From the NCBI RefSeq assembly GCF_000429725.1, contig NZ_AUCK01000014.1, positions 1 to 64,000 on the forward strand: DNA of 64,000 nucleotides. The letters run 5' to 3'. This document shows, in pieces, positions 18,669-26,557 of this stretch. The position numbers were made by a program, and so were the translations under genes. The first letter of the stretch is position 1. Each line of letters opens with the position of its first letter. The notes beneath the pieces are model-generated. The model saw only the letters and a program-made list of their open reading frames with translations. It searched no databases and had not been told where the DNA came from. This stretch comes from Alkalicoccus chagannorensis DSM 18086 (GTDB taxonomy: Bacteria > Bacillota > Bacilli > Bacillales > Salisediminibacteriaceae).

Positions 18669-19614
18669 CATGGAACGGCTGTTAGGCGACTGTATCGCTT
18701 CTCTGAAAAAACAGACCCTGCCGCAGATCGAATTCATTCTCGTCAACGACGGCAGCAGCGATCACAGCGCAGCGATATGCGAAGCAGCCGCTGCAGAAGA
18801 CAGCCGCTTCCGCGTCATCCATCAGCAGAACAAAGGCTTGAGTGGAGCCAGGAATACCGGCATCCGCGCGGCAGCCGGCACCTACATCGGCTTCGTGGAC
18901 AGTGATGATACCGTGGATCCGCAAATGTATGACGTGCTCTACAGTCTCTGTAAAGATACCGGCAGTGAGGCAGCCAGCGTGGCAAGCTTGATCCACTATC
19001 CGGATAAGACCGTCAGCACCGGAGGACGGGGGCTGCACGTGCATACGAGAGAAGAAGCGATGCGTGTCATGCTCGAAGGCACGCATTTCGATGAAGTGGT
19101 CTGGACGAAGCTGTTTCACCGGGACATTCTGGAGCACGTCCAGTTCACGGAAGGCATCATTTATGAAGATACCGATTTTACGTACCGTGCGCTGCACGAA
19201 ACGGAACATGTCGCGTCGCTCGGCCTGCCGCTCTACCATTACTACAAACGGGACGGCAGCATCATGAGCGCGGCTGCGGCCGATCTGCGGGATGACGCGG
19301 TGGAGGTGTACGCCGGCATGTACACCTTTCTGGCGGAAAACTACCCGGAGCTGACGACACTGGCATCGCGGAAGATGGCCGATGTCTGTCTCTCCCTGCT
19401 CGCAGGGATGGCGGCCGCACCGGACCATGCCGATCGGCGGCAGCAGATGAGGCGTATCGCCCGCCGGATGAACAGCATCTACGGCGAAGCCGTCAAAGAT
19501 GAGGCGCTTCCGCGGAAGGCGAAAGTCCTGCTGACCGCATCCAAACTTCATCCCGTCCTCTGCACGTACCTGCTGCAGCGGACCAAATCAGTCAAAACAC
19601 GGCCGGTGTTTTAA
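18631..19614 (+). CDS. Glycosyltransferase family 2
   Basis: A 327-residue GT-A transferase with VVVPVYNMERLL, LVNDGSSDHS and the metal-binding FVDSDDTVD motif. The middle region has the KLFHRDIL and EGIIYEDTDFTYRAL elements usual in capsule-type GT2 enzymes (EpsJ/CpsI-like). The start at ATG 18631 has a modest AGGGGGA site and overlaps the preceding gene. It is related to the next gene, so the two may be paralogues. Confidence 0.88.
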   Translation: MEINVSVVVPVYNMERLLGDCIASLKKQTLPQIEFILVNDGSSDHSAAICEAAAAEDSRFRVIHQQNKGLSGARNTGIRAAAGTYIGFVDSDDTVDPQMYDVLYSLCKDTGSEAASVASLIHYPDKTVSTGGRGLHVHTREEAMRVMLEGTHFDEVVWTKLFHRDILEHVQFTEGIIYEDTDFTYRALHETEHVASLGLPLYHYYKRDGSIMSAAAADLRDDAVEVYAGMYTFLAENYPELTTLASRKMADVCLSLLAGMAAAPDHADRRQQMRRIARRMNSIYGEAVKDEALPRKAKVLLTASKLHPVLCTYLLQRTKSVKTRPVF

Positions 19615-19627
19615 AAAGGAGGACACG

Positions 19628-20656
19628 ATGATCCCATTAGTAACCGTTATTATCCCCGTCTATAATGCAGAAACGCATATCAGCGCCTGCCTGGAGTCGA
19701 TTCTCCGTCAGGAATGGCCGACGCTGGAAGTGATCGTCGTCGACGACGGCTCGACGGATCGCTCGGCCGAAGAAGTGCGCGCCTGCAACGACCAGAGAGT
19801 GCGTCTCCTGCAGCAGCAGAATGCGGGCGTCTCCGCTGCGAGAAACCACGGCATTCGTGCAGCCCGCGGCATGTATATCGCTTTCGTGGATGCCGATGAT
19901 GAACTAGCCGATGCGGGGTACGAAGCCGTGATGAACACCGCCCTCACCACCGGAGCGCAGCTGGTCACCGCGCCGTACGTGATTGTCCAGGACGAGCGGG
20001 AAACCGTCTCGCCGCACTGGGACGGTACGGACGTGCTGGAGCAGGCGCAGATCCGGACGGAACTCATGCCGGCGTTGTTGAACCGCGGCCATTTCAGCCT
20101 GGAAGCCTGCTTTAACAAATTGTACCGGCGGGATCTGCTCGAAGGGGCGTCCTTCGACGAAACCCGCTCACACGGGGAGGATGTCCGGCTGAACCTCGAG
20201 CTGCTGGAGCGCGCGGAGCGGATTGCGTTCGTCCCGCTGCCGTTCTACCGCTACATGATCCGGGAAGCGCCATCGCTCACACGCGGGTTCCGCGAGGATT
20301 TATTTGACTATTACCGGGAAAGCAGAGACTTCGGCATCGAGCTGTGCCGCCGATACGAGCTGCCCGAACTGATCGATCACATGGAACACGACTTCGCGTT
20401 ATATGCGCTCGCGTATCTCGAAGAAGCAGCGGCTGCTCCGCTGCCGGACGAAAAAAAGCGCGACATTGCTGCGAAGGTGCTTGCCAGCAGCGCTTTTCAG
20501 GATGCGCTGTCGGCCTTTGCACCGCCGTCCGTGTACTACCGGCTGCTCGCCCGGACGGCCGGATGGAACATGCCGGGGATGGTGCTGGGGCTGAGCAGTA
20601 CGAAACAGCACCTGCTGTTGTGGAAGGAACGAAGAAAGGAGGGAGCACGTGCTTGA
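19628..20656 (+). CDS. Glycosyltransferase family 2
   Basis: A 342-residue GT-A transferase with VIIPVYNAETHI, VVDDGSTDRS and FVDADDELAD, followed by KLYRRDLL and the acidic SHGEDVRLNLELL segment. AAAAGGAGG precedes ATG 19628. It overlaps the ABC transporter start by 8 bases. Specificity is unknown. Confidence 0.88.
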   Translation: MIPLVTVIIPVYNAETHISACLESILRQEWPTLEVIVVDDGSTDRSAEEVRACNDQRVRLLQQQNAGVSAARNHGIRAARGMYIAFVDADDELADAGYEAVMNTALTTGAQLVTAPYVIVQDERETVSPHWDGTDVLEQAQIRTELMPALLNRGHFSLEACFNKLYRRDLLEGASFDETRSHGEDVRLNLELLERAERIAFVPLPFYRYMIREAPSLTRGFREDLFDYYRESRDFGIELCRRYELPELIDHMEHDFALYALAYLEEAAAAPLPDEKKRDIAAKVLASSAFQDALSAFAPPSVYYRLLARTAGWNMPGMVLGLSSTKQHLLLWKERRKEGARA

Positions 20657-22397
20657 TACGATACAGAAACTTTGGAGTCTATTTTCAACGAGGGAGCGCC
20701 GCCATTTAGTGATGCTCCTCTTTTTCATGATCATTGCTGCTTTTCTTGAAACGCTGAGTATCGGACTGATTATTCCGCTGATCGGCATTGTCACCAATCC
20801 GGGCATCATTCAGGAGCAGGCTGCGCTTGCTTACTTGTATGATGCGGGCGGCTTCACGTCCACGTTCGCGTTCACGGTGGCGGCAGTGGGGGCGATGCTG
20901 CTCGTCTTTCTGCTGAAAAACTTGTACTTGATGCTGTTTCTCTACATGCAGCAGCGCGTCATCTTAAAGCAGCAGGTGCGGCTGTCGGTGCGGCTGTTCC
21001 GACGGTATTTAACGAAGCCGTATGAATTCCATCTGCAGCGGAACACGGCGGACCTCCTCCGGAATGTCAAAGGGGAGACGCAGAAAGTGTTCCAGGGACT
21101 CGTCATGTCCGGCTTCCAGCTGATGACGGAGCTGCTCGTGATTCTCTTCATCCTGACGCTTCTCCTCGTTTCAGCGCCGGGTGCCACGTTGACCGCAGCA
21201 GGGCTGCTGACAGTCGGGATCGGGAGTTTCTTCTTGTTCTTCCGGCGGAAAGTCTCCACGCTCGGCTATGAACAGCAGGTCATTCACGGTGGGATGATCA
21301 AATCAGTGAACCAGGGCCTGGGCGCATCGAAAGAAATCAAAGTCTCCGGCCGGGAGGCGTTTTTCATCGACTCCTATGCCGGGCGGAGCAAAGAGCATGC
21401 GAAGAACACGCTGTACATGAATATGCTGGAGCAGACGCCGAGGCTCTTCATTGAGACGTTCATCGTGTCGACCGTGCTCGTGTCCATGCTGATCATTCTT
21501 TTCCAGGAGACGTCCCCGGAAGGCATTATTGCCATGATGGGACTGTTTGCGATGGCTGCATTCCGGCTGATGCCTTCCATCAACCGGGTGGTGAACATGC
21601 TGAATGCGATCCGGTTCAACCGGCCGGCACTGGAAGTCGTTCATCAGGATATGCAGCAGCTGGAGGAATGGGACAGGCCGGACGGCGAAAGCGGTCCTGC
21701 TTTCACGAAATCGATTGATGTCGACCAGGTATCGTACTGGTATCCGGACCAGGATACCCCGGCGCTGCAAAACATTTCGCTGTCGATTCCGATTGGCAGT
21801 TCTACCGCCTTCGTCGGAAAATCGGGGGCCGGGAAATCCACGCTGGTGGATGTCATGCTCGGGCTGTATCAGCCGGACGAAGGGACGATTCACGTCGATG
21901 GGATTCCACTGTTTGATCAGCTCGGCCGATGGAAGCGCCGGATCGGTTACATTCCGCAGCACATTTATTTATCCGATGATTCCATCCGCGCGAATGTGGC
22001 GTTCGGCATCGCGGAAGAGGACATTGATGAGGAAGCGGTCTGGTCGGCTTTGAAGCAGGCCAACGTCGATCAGTTTGTGTCTGAGCTGCCGCAGAGTATC
22101 GATACGGTGATAGGAGAACGCGGGGTCCGTCTCTCCGGCGGGCAGCGGCAGCGTCTCGGCATCGCGAGAGCGCTCTATCATGATCCGGATATCCTCTTCA
22201 TGGATGAAGCCACTTCCGCCCTGGATCAAGAAACCGAAAAACACATTATCGAAGCCGTCGATGCATTGAAGGGGGAGAAAACCCTCATCATCATCGCCCA
22301 CCGTCTGTCGACGATCGAGAACTGCGATTTGATCTACGAGCTCCAGGACGGCCAGGTGATCGGCACGAGGCAGCCGGCTGCTCGAGAAACGAGCTGA
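20649..22397 (+). CDS. ABC-type glycolipid flippase, PglK/MsbA-like fusion of permease and ATPase
   Basis: A 582-residue half-transporter expected to dimerise and move the lipid-linked oligosaccharide across the membrane. The N-terminal part has six hydrophobic segments and the ETLSIGLIIPL-type opening seen in PglK and other lipid-linked-oligosaccharide flippases. The ATPase has Walker A GKSGAGKST (390-398), signature LSGGQRQRLGIARAL, Walker B ILFMDEATSALD and the switch His in IIIAHRLST. GTG 20649 follows GGAGG. The operon has no MOP-family (Wzx/EpsK) flippase, so this protein probably fills that role. A toxin or lipid exporter is a less likely alternative. Confidence 0.85.
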   Translation: MLDTIQKLWSLFSTRERRHLVMLLFFMIIAAFLETLSIGLIIPLIGIVTNPGIIQEQAALAYLYDAGGFTSTFAFTVAAVGAMLLVFLLKNLYLMLFLYMQQRVILKQQVRLSVRLFRRYLTKPYEFHLQRNTADLLRNVKGETQKVFQGLVMSGFQLMTELLVILFILTLLLVSAPGATLTAAGLLTVGIGSFFLFFRRKVSTLGYEQQVIHGGMIKSVNQGLGASKEIKVSGREAFFIDSYAGRSKEHAKNTLYMNMLEQTPRLFIETFIVSTVLVSMLIILFQETSPEGIIAMMGLFAMAAFRLMPSINRVVNMLNAIRFNRPALEVVHQDMQQLEEWDRPDGESGPAFTKSIDVDQVSYWYPDQDTPALQNISLSIPIGSSTAFVGKSGAGKSTLVDVMLGLYQPDEGTIHVDGIPLFDQLGRWKRRIGYIPQHIYLSDDSIRANVAFGIAEEDIDEEAVWSALKQANVDQFVSELPQSIDTVIGERGVRLSGGQRQRLGIARALYHDPDILFMDEATSALDQETEKHIIEAVDALKGEKTLIIIAHRLSTIENCDLIYELQDGQVIGTRQPAARETS

Positions 22398-22419
22398 CAA
22401 ACGAAACGGAGGGAGCCAT

Positions 22420-23352
22420 ATGATATACCGCAGTTACGAAGATGCAGATACACTCCTGCGGCAGCAGCTGCACCGCATCCGGCCCATGAAGCCAGACACG
22501 ATCGTCGGGATTCCACGTAGCGGCATGATACCCGCGTACATGCTCGGTGCGCTGCTGCATGCACCGGTGATCGATCTGCAGACGTTTCTCGAGAACCCGG
22601 AGGAAGGCGGACGAATCCTGTTGGTGGATGACTGTATCGGTACGGGAGGATCGCTTCGTCAAGTACTCGAAGCGATCCCGGCCAACGTGCATTCACGTCT
22701 GAGGACGTGCTGCCTGTATTCAAACCAGCCGGAGCGCACAGACGTTGATTTGTTTCTTGAATACCTGCCGCGCGTCGCGGTCTACGAGTGGAACATCATG
22801 CACTGTTTTATCGTGAGAGAAGCGGTGTTTTCGCTGCGGGCGCTCCTGACGTCTATGCCGAAGGCGGCGGCTGCCGAAAAAATAGAAGCGTGCTGCCGGT
22901 ACAGCCGCCCGAAAATCATTCCCGCCGAACCGATTCATACGCTGCTCTGTCCTCTGCCGGAAGCTTCCCGCAGCAGTGTCGAAGCATGGCTCGCCTATTA
23001 CGGAATCCAGGTCCGGCAGCTGGTCTTCCAGCCGGAACAGAAGCAGTCGTCCAAAGCCGGAAGCTGGGAAGCGCAGGTGTACCGAAAGAGCGGTGCAGAG
23101 CTTTTCGTAGCGGGATCCGTGGAAGAAGCAGAGGCCGTTTTCGCCCGCTCCGGCAGGCCGGTCTTTTCGACAGAAGCAAACCGCCTGTTCTCACGGGGAA
23201 TTCTCTATACCGCGCTCCGGGGGTCGCGCACGGCCCGTCACTATGTATACAGCAGGGTGCGGAACAAAGCCGAAGCGCTGCCAGGCCCCGTCCCGGCATC
23301 GTTGAAATGGCTGTCCCGCAGAGTGCCGTGGAGGGCAGGGGCCCCGCGCTGA
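22420..23352 (+). CDS. Phosphoribosyltransferase-like protein with degenerate HAD domain (paralogue A)
   Basis: A 310-residue cytoplasmic protein. Residues ~1-125 are a type I phosphoribosyltransferase-like domain with an intact PPi loop (GIPRSG, 30-35) and PRPP loop (VDDCIGTGGS, 69-78). The rest aligns with the HAD phosphatase half of the next gene's product, but all four HAD motifs are gone: SLRA at 138-141 stands where the neighbour has DIDG, and the motif II Thr/Ser, the Lys and the motif IV acid are replaced. The end still matches well (AELFVAGS...NRLF). Since it sits among glycosyltransferases, a PRPP-dependent phosphoribosyl transfer to the glycan is a reasonable inference. GGAGG precedes ATG 22420. 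Confidence 0.75.
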   Translation: MIYRSYEDADTLLRQQLHRIRPMKPDTIVGIPRSGMIPAYMLGALLHAPVIDLQTFLENPEEGGRILLVDDCIGTGGSLRQVLEAIPANVHSRLRTCCLYSNQPERTDVDLFLEYLPRVAVYEWNIMHCFIVREAVFSLRALLTSMPKAAAAEKIEACCRYSRPKIIPAEPIHTLLCPLPEASRSSVEAWLAYYGIQVRQLVFQPEQKQSSKAGSWEAQVYRKSGAELFVAGSVEEAEAVFARSGRPVFSTEANRLFSRGILYTALRGSRTARHYVYSRVRNKAEALPGPVPASLKWLSRRVPWRAGAPR

Positions 23353-23419
23353 AGCAGTCGTCGGAATATTGCTCGACCCGGCTGCCAGCCGGCACTTTAC
23401 ATGATGAAGGAGGAAGACG

Positions 23420-24304
23420 ATGCAGTACAGATCCTATAACGATGTCCGTCAACGCATCCAGCAGCACGCCGAGGTGTTGAACGCCGGCAGGTATGACCTC
23501 GTGATCGGTGTCAGTGAACGAGCGATGGTGCCCGCCTACATGGCGGCGCTGTTGATCAACGTACACTGCTGCTCGCTCGAGGATTATGTCCAGGATAAAC
23601 CATTGAAAAAAGGGTCCACGAGAAAGACAAAACAGGCGCTTCAACTCCCGTCCGAAGCGGAGCGGGTGCTGCTGGTGGACTACATGCTCTCCGACGCCGG
23701 ATGCCTCAAGCAGCTGATCCGGCAGCAGGGGAAAACAATCGACGTGACGATTGTCTCGATCTACGCAGATGAGGTCGATCCACCGGCAGTCGATTATGTC
23801 TTTGATGTACTTCAGCGACCGGTCCTGTTCGAATGGTCCCTGTTCGAGGAGGAAATCACGTCCAGAGCCTGTTTTGACATCGATGGGGTGCTCTGCCGGG
23901 ACCCATCGCCGGAAGAGGATGCCGATGGGGAACGCTACCGCCACTTTCTCGCAACGGCCCCGCCGCTCTTCCTGCCAAAGGGGCGGGTGCCGTATGTCGT
24001 CACGAGCCGCCTGGAGCAGTACCGGGCGGAGACGGAGCTCTGGCTGGAGGCACATGGCGTCGACTATGGCGAGCTGCTCATGATGCACCTTCCTCCCGGT
24101 GCGCATCGGACGCTCGCCTCCAGCACGGCGCATAAAGCAGATGTTTACGCACACTGTGATGCCGATCTTTTTGTGGAAAGCAGCCACCGCGAAGCAGAAG
24201 CGATTCACCGCCTGACATACAAGCCGGTATACAGCTGGGAAACAAACGAACTGTTCTCGCTGCAGCGTCCCCGGCCGAAGCTGACAGAGGAGGTACCATC
24301 ATGA
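23420..24304 (+). CDS. HAD-type phosphatase with degenerate phosphoribosyltransferase domain (paralogue B)
   Basis: A 294-residue paralogue of the preceding protein (shared YRSYxD start, PAYM, ADLFVESS/AELFVAGS, N-x-LF near the end). Here the phosphoribosyltransferase loops are decayed: GVSERA replaces GIPRSG and VDYMLSDAGC (86-95) replaces the VDD..GTGGS PRPP loop. The HAD half is intact: nucleophile and acid Asp153 and Asp155 in FDIDGVLC, VTSR near 194-197, Lys239 and DADLFVESS. It is therefore probably a working phosphatase tied to a non-catalytic PRTase scaffold. AGGAGG precedes the ATG. Its stop overlaps galE (ATGA). Confidence 0.75.
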   Translation: MQYRSYNDVRQRIQQHAEVLNAGRYDLVIGVSERAMVPAYMAALLINVHCCSLEDYVQDKPLKKGSTRKTKQALQLPSEAERVLLVDYMLSDAGCLKQLIRQQGKTIDVTIVSIYADEVDPPAVDYVFDVLQRPVLFEWSLFEEEITSRACFDIDGVLCRDPSPEEDADGERYRHFLATAPPLFLPKGRVPYVVTSRLEQYRAETELWLEAHGVDYGELLMMHLPPGAHRTLASSTAHKADVYAHCDADLFVESSHREAEAIHRLTYKPVYSWETNELFSLQRPRPKLTEEVPS

Positions 24305-25314
24305 AAATACTCGTAACCGGTGGCGCCGGCTATATCGGCAGCCACACCGTCGTCGAACTCGTCCATGCAGGATACGACGTCGTATTGGTTGATAACCTGT
24401 CCAACAGCAGCCCGAAAACGCCGGACGTCCTGTCGTCGATGACAGGGCGGGCGCTTCCGTTTTATGAAGCCGATCTGCGGGACCGGGAAGCACTGCAGCG
24501 GATTTTCCGCACGGAGAAGCCGGATGGCGTGATTCATCTTGCCGGCTGGAAAGCCGTCGGCGAATCAGTGAAGCTGCCGCTTTCCTACTATCAGAATAAC
24601 TTGATGAGCACGATCACGCTGCTCGAAGTGATGGAGGAAGCCGATGTGCGCAATCTCGTGTTCAGCTCCTCTGCCACCGTGTATGACCAGGCAGCAGCCA
24701 TGCCGCTGAAAGAAACGAGCGGGATCGAAGCCGGTAATCCATACGGCAGGACGAAAGAATTCATTGAAAAAATGCTCCGCGATACGTGGGAAGCGGACAA
24801 GGAGTGGAGCATCGTGAGCCTGCGGTACTTCAATCCGGCCGGTGCCCATCCGAGCGGGCGCATCGGAGAGAAGCCGAACGGCATTCCGAACAACCTGATG
24901 CCGTATTTATCGCAGGTGGCTGCAGGCGTGAGGGAGGAGCTGCACGTGTTCGGCAGCGACTATCCGACACCGGACGGGACCGGCGTCCGAGATTACATCC
25001 ACGTCTGTGACCTTGCTGCCGGCCATGTGCGGGCGCTGGAAGTGCTGTCCGACAGCTGCCGCTATGAAGAAATCAACCTCGGTACCGGAGCGGGAACGTC
25101 GGTACTGGAGCTGGTGCAGGCGTATGAGCAGGTACTCGGACGTCCGATCCCGCTCAAAATGGTCGAACGCAGACCGGGGGATGCCGCCGTCAGCTTTGCA
25201 GATACACACAAAGCGGTGGCCCTGCTGCAGTGGAAGCCCGAGCGCGGCGTGCAGGACATGTGCCGGGATGCCTGGCGCTGGGAACAGCAGCAGGCAGCGG
25301 AGGTGCTCCAATGA
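24301..25314 (+). CDS. galE: UDP-glucose 4-epimerase
   Basis: A 337-residue SDR enzyme interconverting UDP-Glc/UDP-Gal (or the GlcNAc forms). The NAD-binding TGGAGYIGSH (residues 6-15), the SSSATVY catalytic serine region, YGRTK (YxxxK) and the RYFNPAGAHPSG segment are all present, and the length is usual for GalE. It is coupled to the genes on both sides by ATGA overlaps. With GalU it would supply galactose-type donors. Confidence 0.94.
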   Translation: MKILVTGGAGYIGSHTVVELVHAGYDVVLVDNLSNSSPKTPDVLSSMTGRALPFYEADLRDREALQRIFRTEKPDGVIHLAGWKAVGESVKLPLSYYQNNLMSTITLLEVMEEADVRNLVFSSSATVYDQAAAMPLKETSGIEAGNPYGRTKEFIEKMLRDTWEADKEWSIVSLRYFNPAGAHPSGRIGEKPNGIPNNLMPYLSQVAAGVREELHVFGSDYPTPDGTGVRDYIHVCDLAAGHVRALEVLSDSCRYEEINLGTGAGTSVLELVQAYEQVLGRPIPLKMVERRPGDAAVSFADTHKAVALLQWKPERGVQDMCRDAWRWEQQQAAEVLQ

Positions 25315-25913
25315 AGCGGCTGCTGGATGTGGTCGTGTCGGCTGTCCTGCTCGTGCTGTTCCTCCCGCTTCTGGCAGGCACGGCCATCGTCATCCGCCTC
25401 CGGCTCGGCGGACCGGTTCTCTTCACCCAGGTCCGGCCGGGGCTCCATGAAACGCCGTTTACCCTCTATAAATTCAGAACGATGACAGATGCACGCGGCC
25501 CGGATGGAGAGCTGCTGCCGGATGAGCAGCGGCTGCCGCCCGTCGGACGGAAAATCCGCTCCCTCAGCCTCGATGAATTACCCCAGCTCTGGAACGTGCT
25601 CCGCGGCGACCTGAGCCTCGTCGGTCCGCGCCCGCTGCTGATGGCCTATCTGCCGCTTTATACAGAGGACCAGCGCCGGCGGCACCTCGTGCGGCCGGGT
25701 ATCACCGGTCCGGCGCAGGTGAGCGGCCGCAACAACTTGAGCTGGGAAGAAACGTTCCGCCTCGATACCGCCTACGTGGACCGGCATTCGGTTGCCGGGG
25801 ATCTATGGATTCTCGTGCGGACTGCAGCGAAGGTACTCCAACGGCAGGATGTCCAGCAGCAAGGCGAAGCGACGCGCCGGCCGTTCACCGGATCCGGATC
25901 GGCGTCATCCTGA
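25311..25913 (+). CDS. epsL: Initiating phosphoglycosyltransferase (EpsL/PglC-like)
   Basis: A 200-residue monotopic phosphoglycosyltransferase that transfers the first sugar phosphate to undecaprenyl phosphate. It has a single N-terminal membrane segment (residues ~3-25), the catalytic D-E pair in SLDELPQLWNVLRGDLSLVGPRP (about residues 86-108), and RPGITGPAQVSGRN. The short form, without a large N-terminal membrane domain, is the PglC/EpsL type, which commonly uses UDP-diNAc-bacillosamine. That fits the EpsC/N/M set. It is the last gene of the operon and overlaps galE by four bases. Confidence 0.92.
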   Translation: MKRLLDVVVSAVLLVLFLPLLAGTAIVIRLRLGGPVLFTQVRPGLHETPFTLYKFRTMTDARGPDGELLPDEQRLPPVGRKIRSLSLDELPQLWNVLRGDLSLVGPRPLLMAYLPLYTEDQRRRHLVRPGITGPAQVSGRNNLSWEETFRLDTAYVDRHSVAGDLWILVRTAAKVLQRQDVQQQGEATRRPFTGSGSASS

Positions 25914-26065
25914 TGGAGAGTGTGTGGATTTCCGCTGAAGCTGGAAACCTTGGGGGCCGGCTCTGCCAGTAGGTCATAAGAGAAAAGGTGGCTTGCTCCT
26001 AGATGAATGAACACTTTCCGCATGACCGTCCATCGAAGTCGGCTGCTGGGGTTGAGAGGAAAAGC

Positions 26066-26157
26066 GGGTCGCTTCACGGTGAAATCGAGTCGCCTGCCGG
26101 CATGAAGCGGGCGGCTGGCGGAAAAAACGGGTCGCTTGGCCAGAAAAAGGAGCCAGC
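26066..26157. repeat. Degenerate repeat array with a ~21-bp period
   Basis: Cores similar to GGGTCGCTT start at 26066, 26087, 26109, 26129 and 26149, i.e. every 20-22 bp, separated by A-rich stretches (GAAAA-type). The period is close to two helical turns. Comparable arrays occur at 32338-32447 and 41929-42102. Confidence 0.6.
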
Positions 26158-26295
26158 ACGGTAATATTGAGACAGGACGAGCGTGGAACCGGCAGCCCGT
26201 GAGCAAGTTTGAGACGGTCTGCCGGCCATTTGAGCCACTTCCAGCCGGACCATCGACGACCAGCAATTGGAACCACCCACCCAGGCGGCACTTCT

Positions 26296-26333
26296 GACCA
26301 AATGCCCTTCGTGCATTTGGTCTTTTCTTTTTT
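26296..26333 (+). terminator. Terminator downstream of the eps operon
   Basis: Perfect 10-bp stem GACCAAATGC/GCATTTGGTC with a CCTTCGT loop, followed by TTTTCTTTTTT. Confidence 0.9.
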
Positions 26334-26456
26334 ACATACCTCCCCAGCATACGGCCGTCTGCTCCCGGCCTTCTTCCTCTGTACCGCCCCTTCCCGCGGG
26401 ATCCCCCCTTTTCATTTCCATCTTTTTGTCCCCTATCCGCAACAAAAGCGACAATC

Positions 26457-26495
26457 TTTACAAAAAATTAATATTCGTACAACAAGATGTTTACA
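26457..26495 (+). promoter_or_regulatory. Candidate PhoP box upstream of the Na/phosphate cotransporter gene
   Basis: Four hexamers are phased exactly 11 bp apart: TTTACA (26457), TTAATA (26468), ACAACA (26479) and TTTACA (26490). Bacillus PhoP binds TT(A/T/C)ACA-like direct repeats at 11-bp spacing. The array lies about 60 bases before a phosphate transporter start. The third hexamer is a weak match. Confidence 0.55.
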
Positions 26496-26557
26496 ATCCG
26501 ATGGTAAGGTTAGCCATGTTGTCAAAAAAAGCTGAAACATGGGAGAGATGATCATTC

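Larger units (their letters stand above)
25914..26456. other. Gene-free spacer after the eps operon
   Basis: No gene is seen. The spacer holds the periodic repeat array at 26066-26157 and, about 380 bases after the last eps stop, the terminator at 26296-26333. Open frames lack ribosome-binding sites. Confidence 0.6.
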
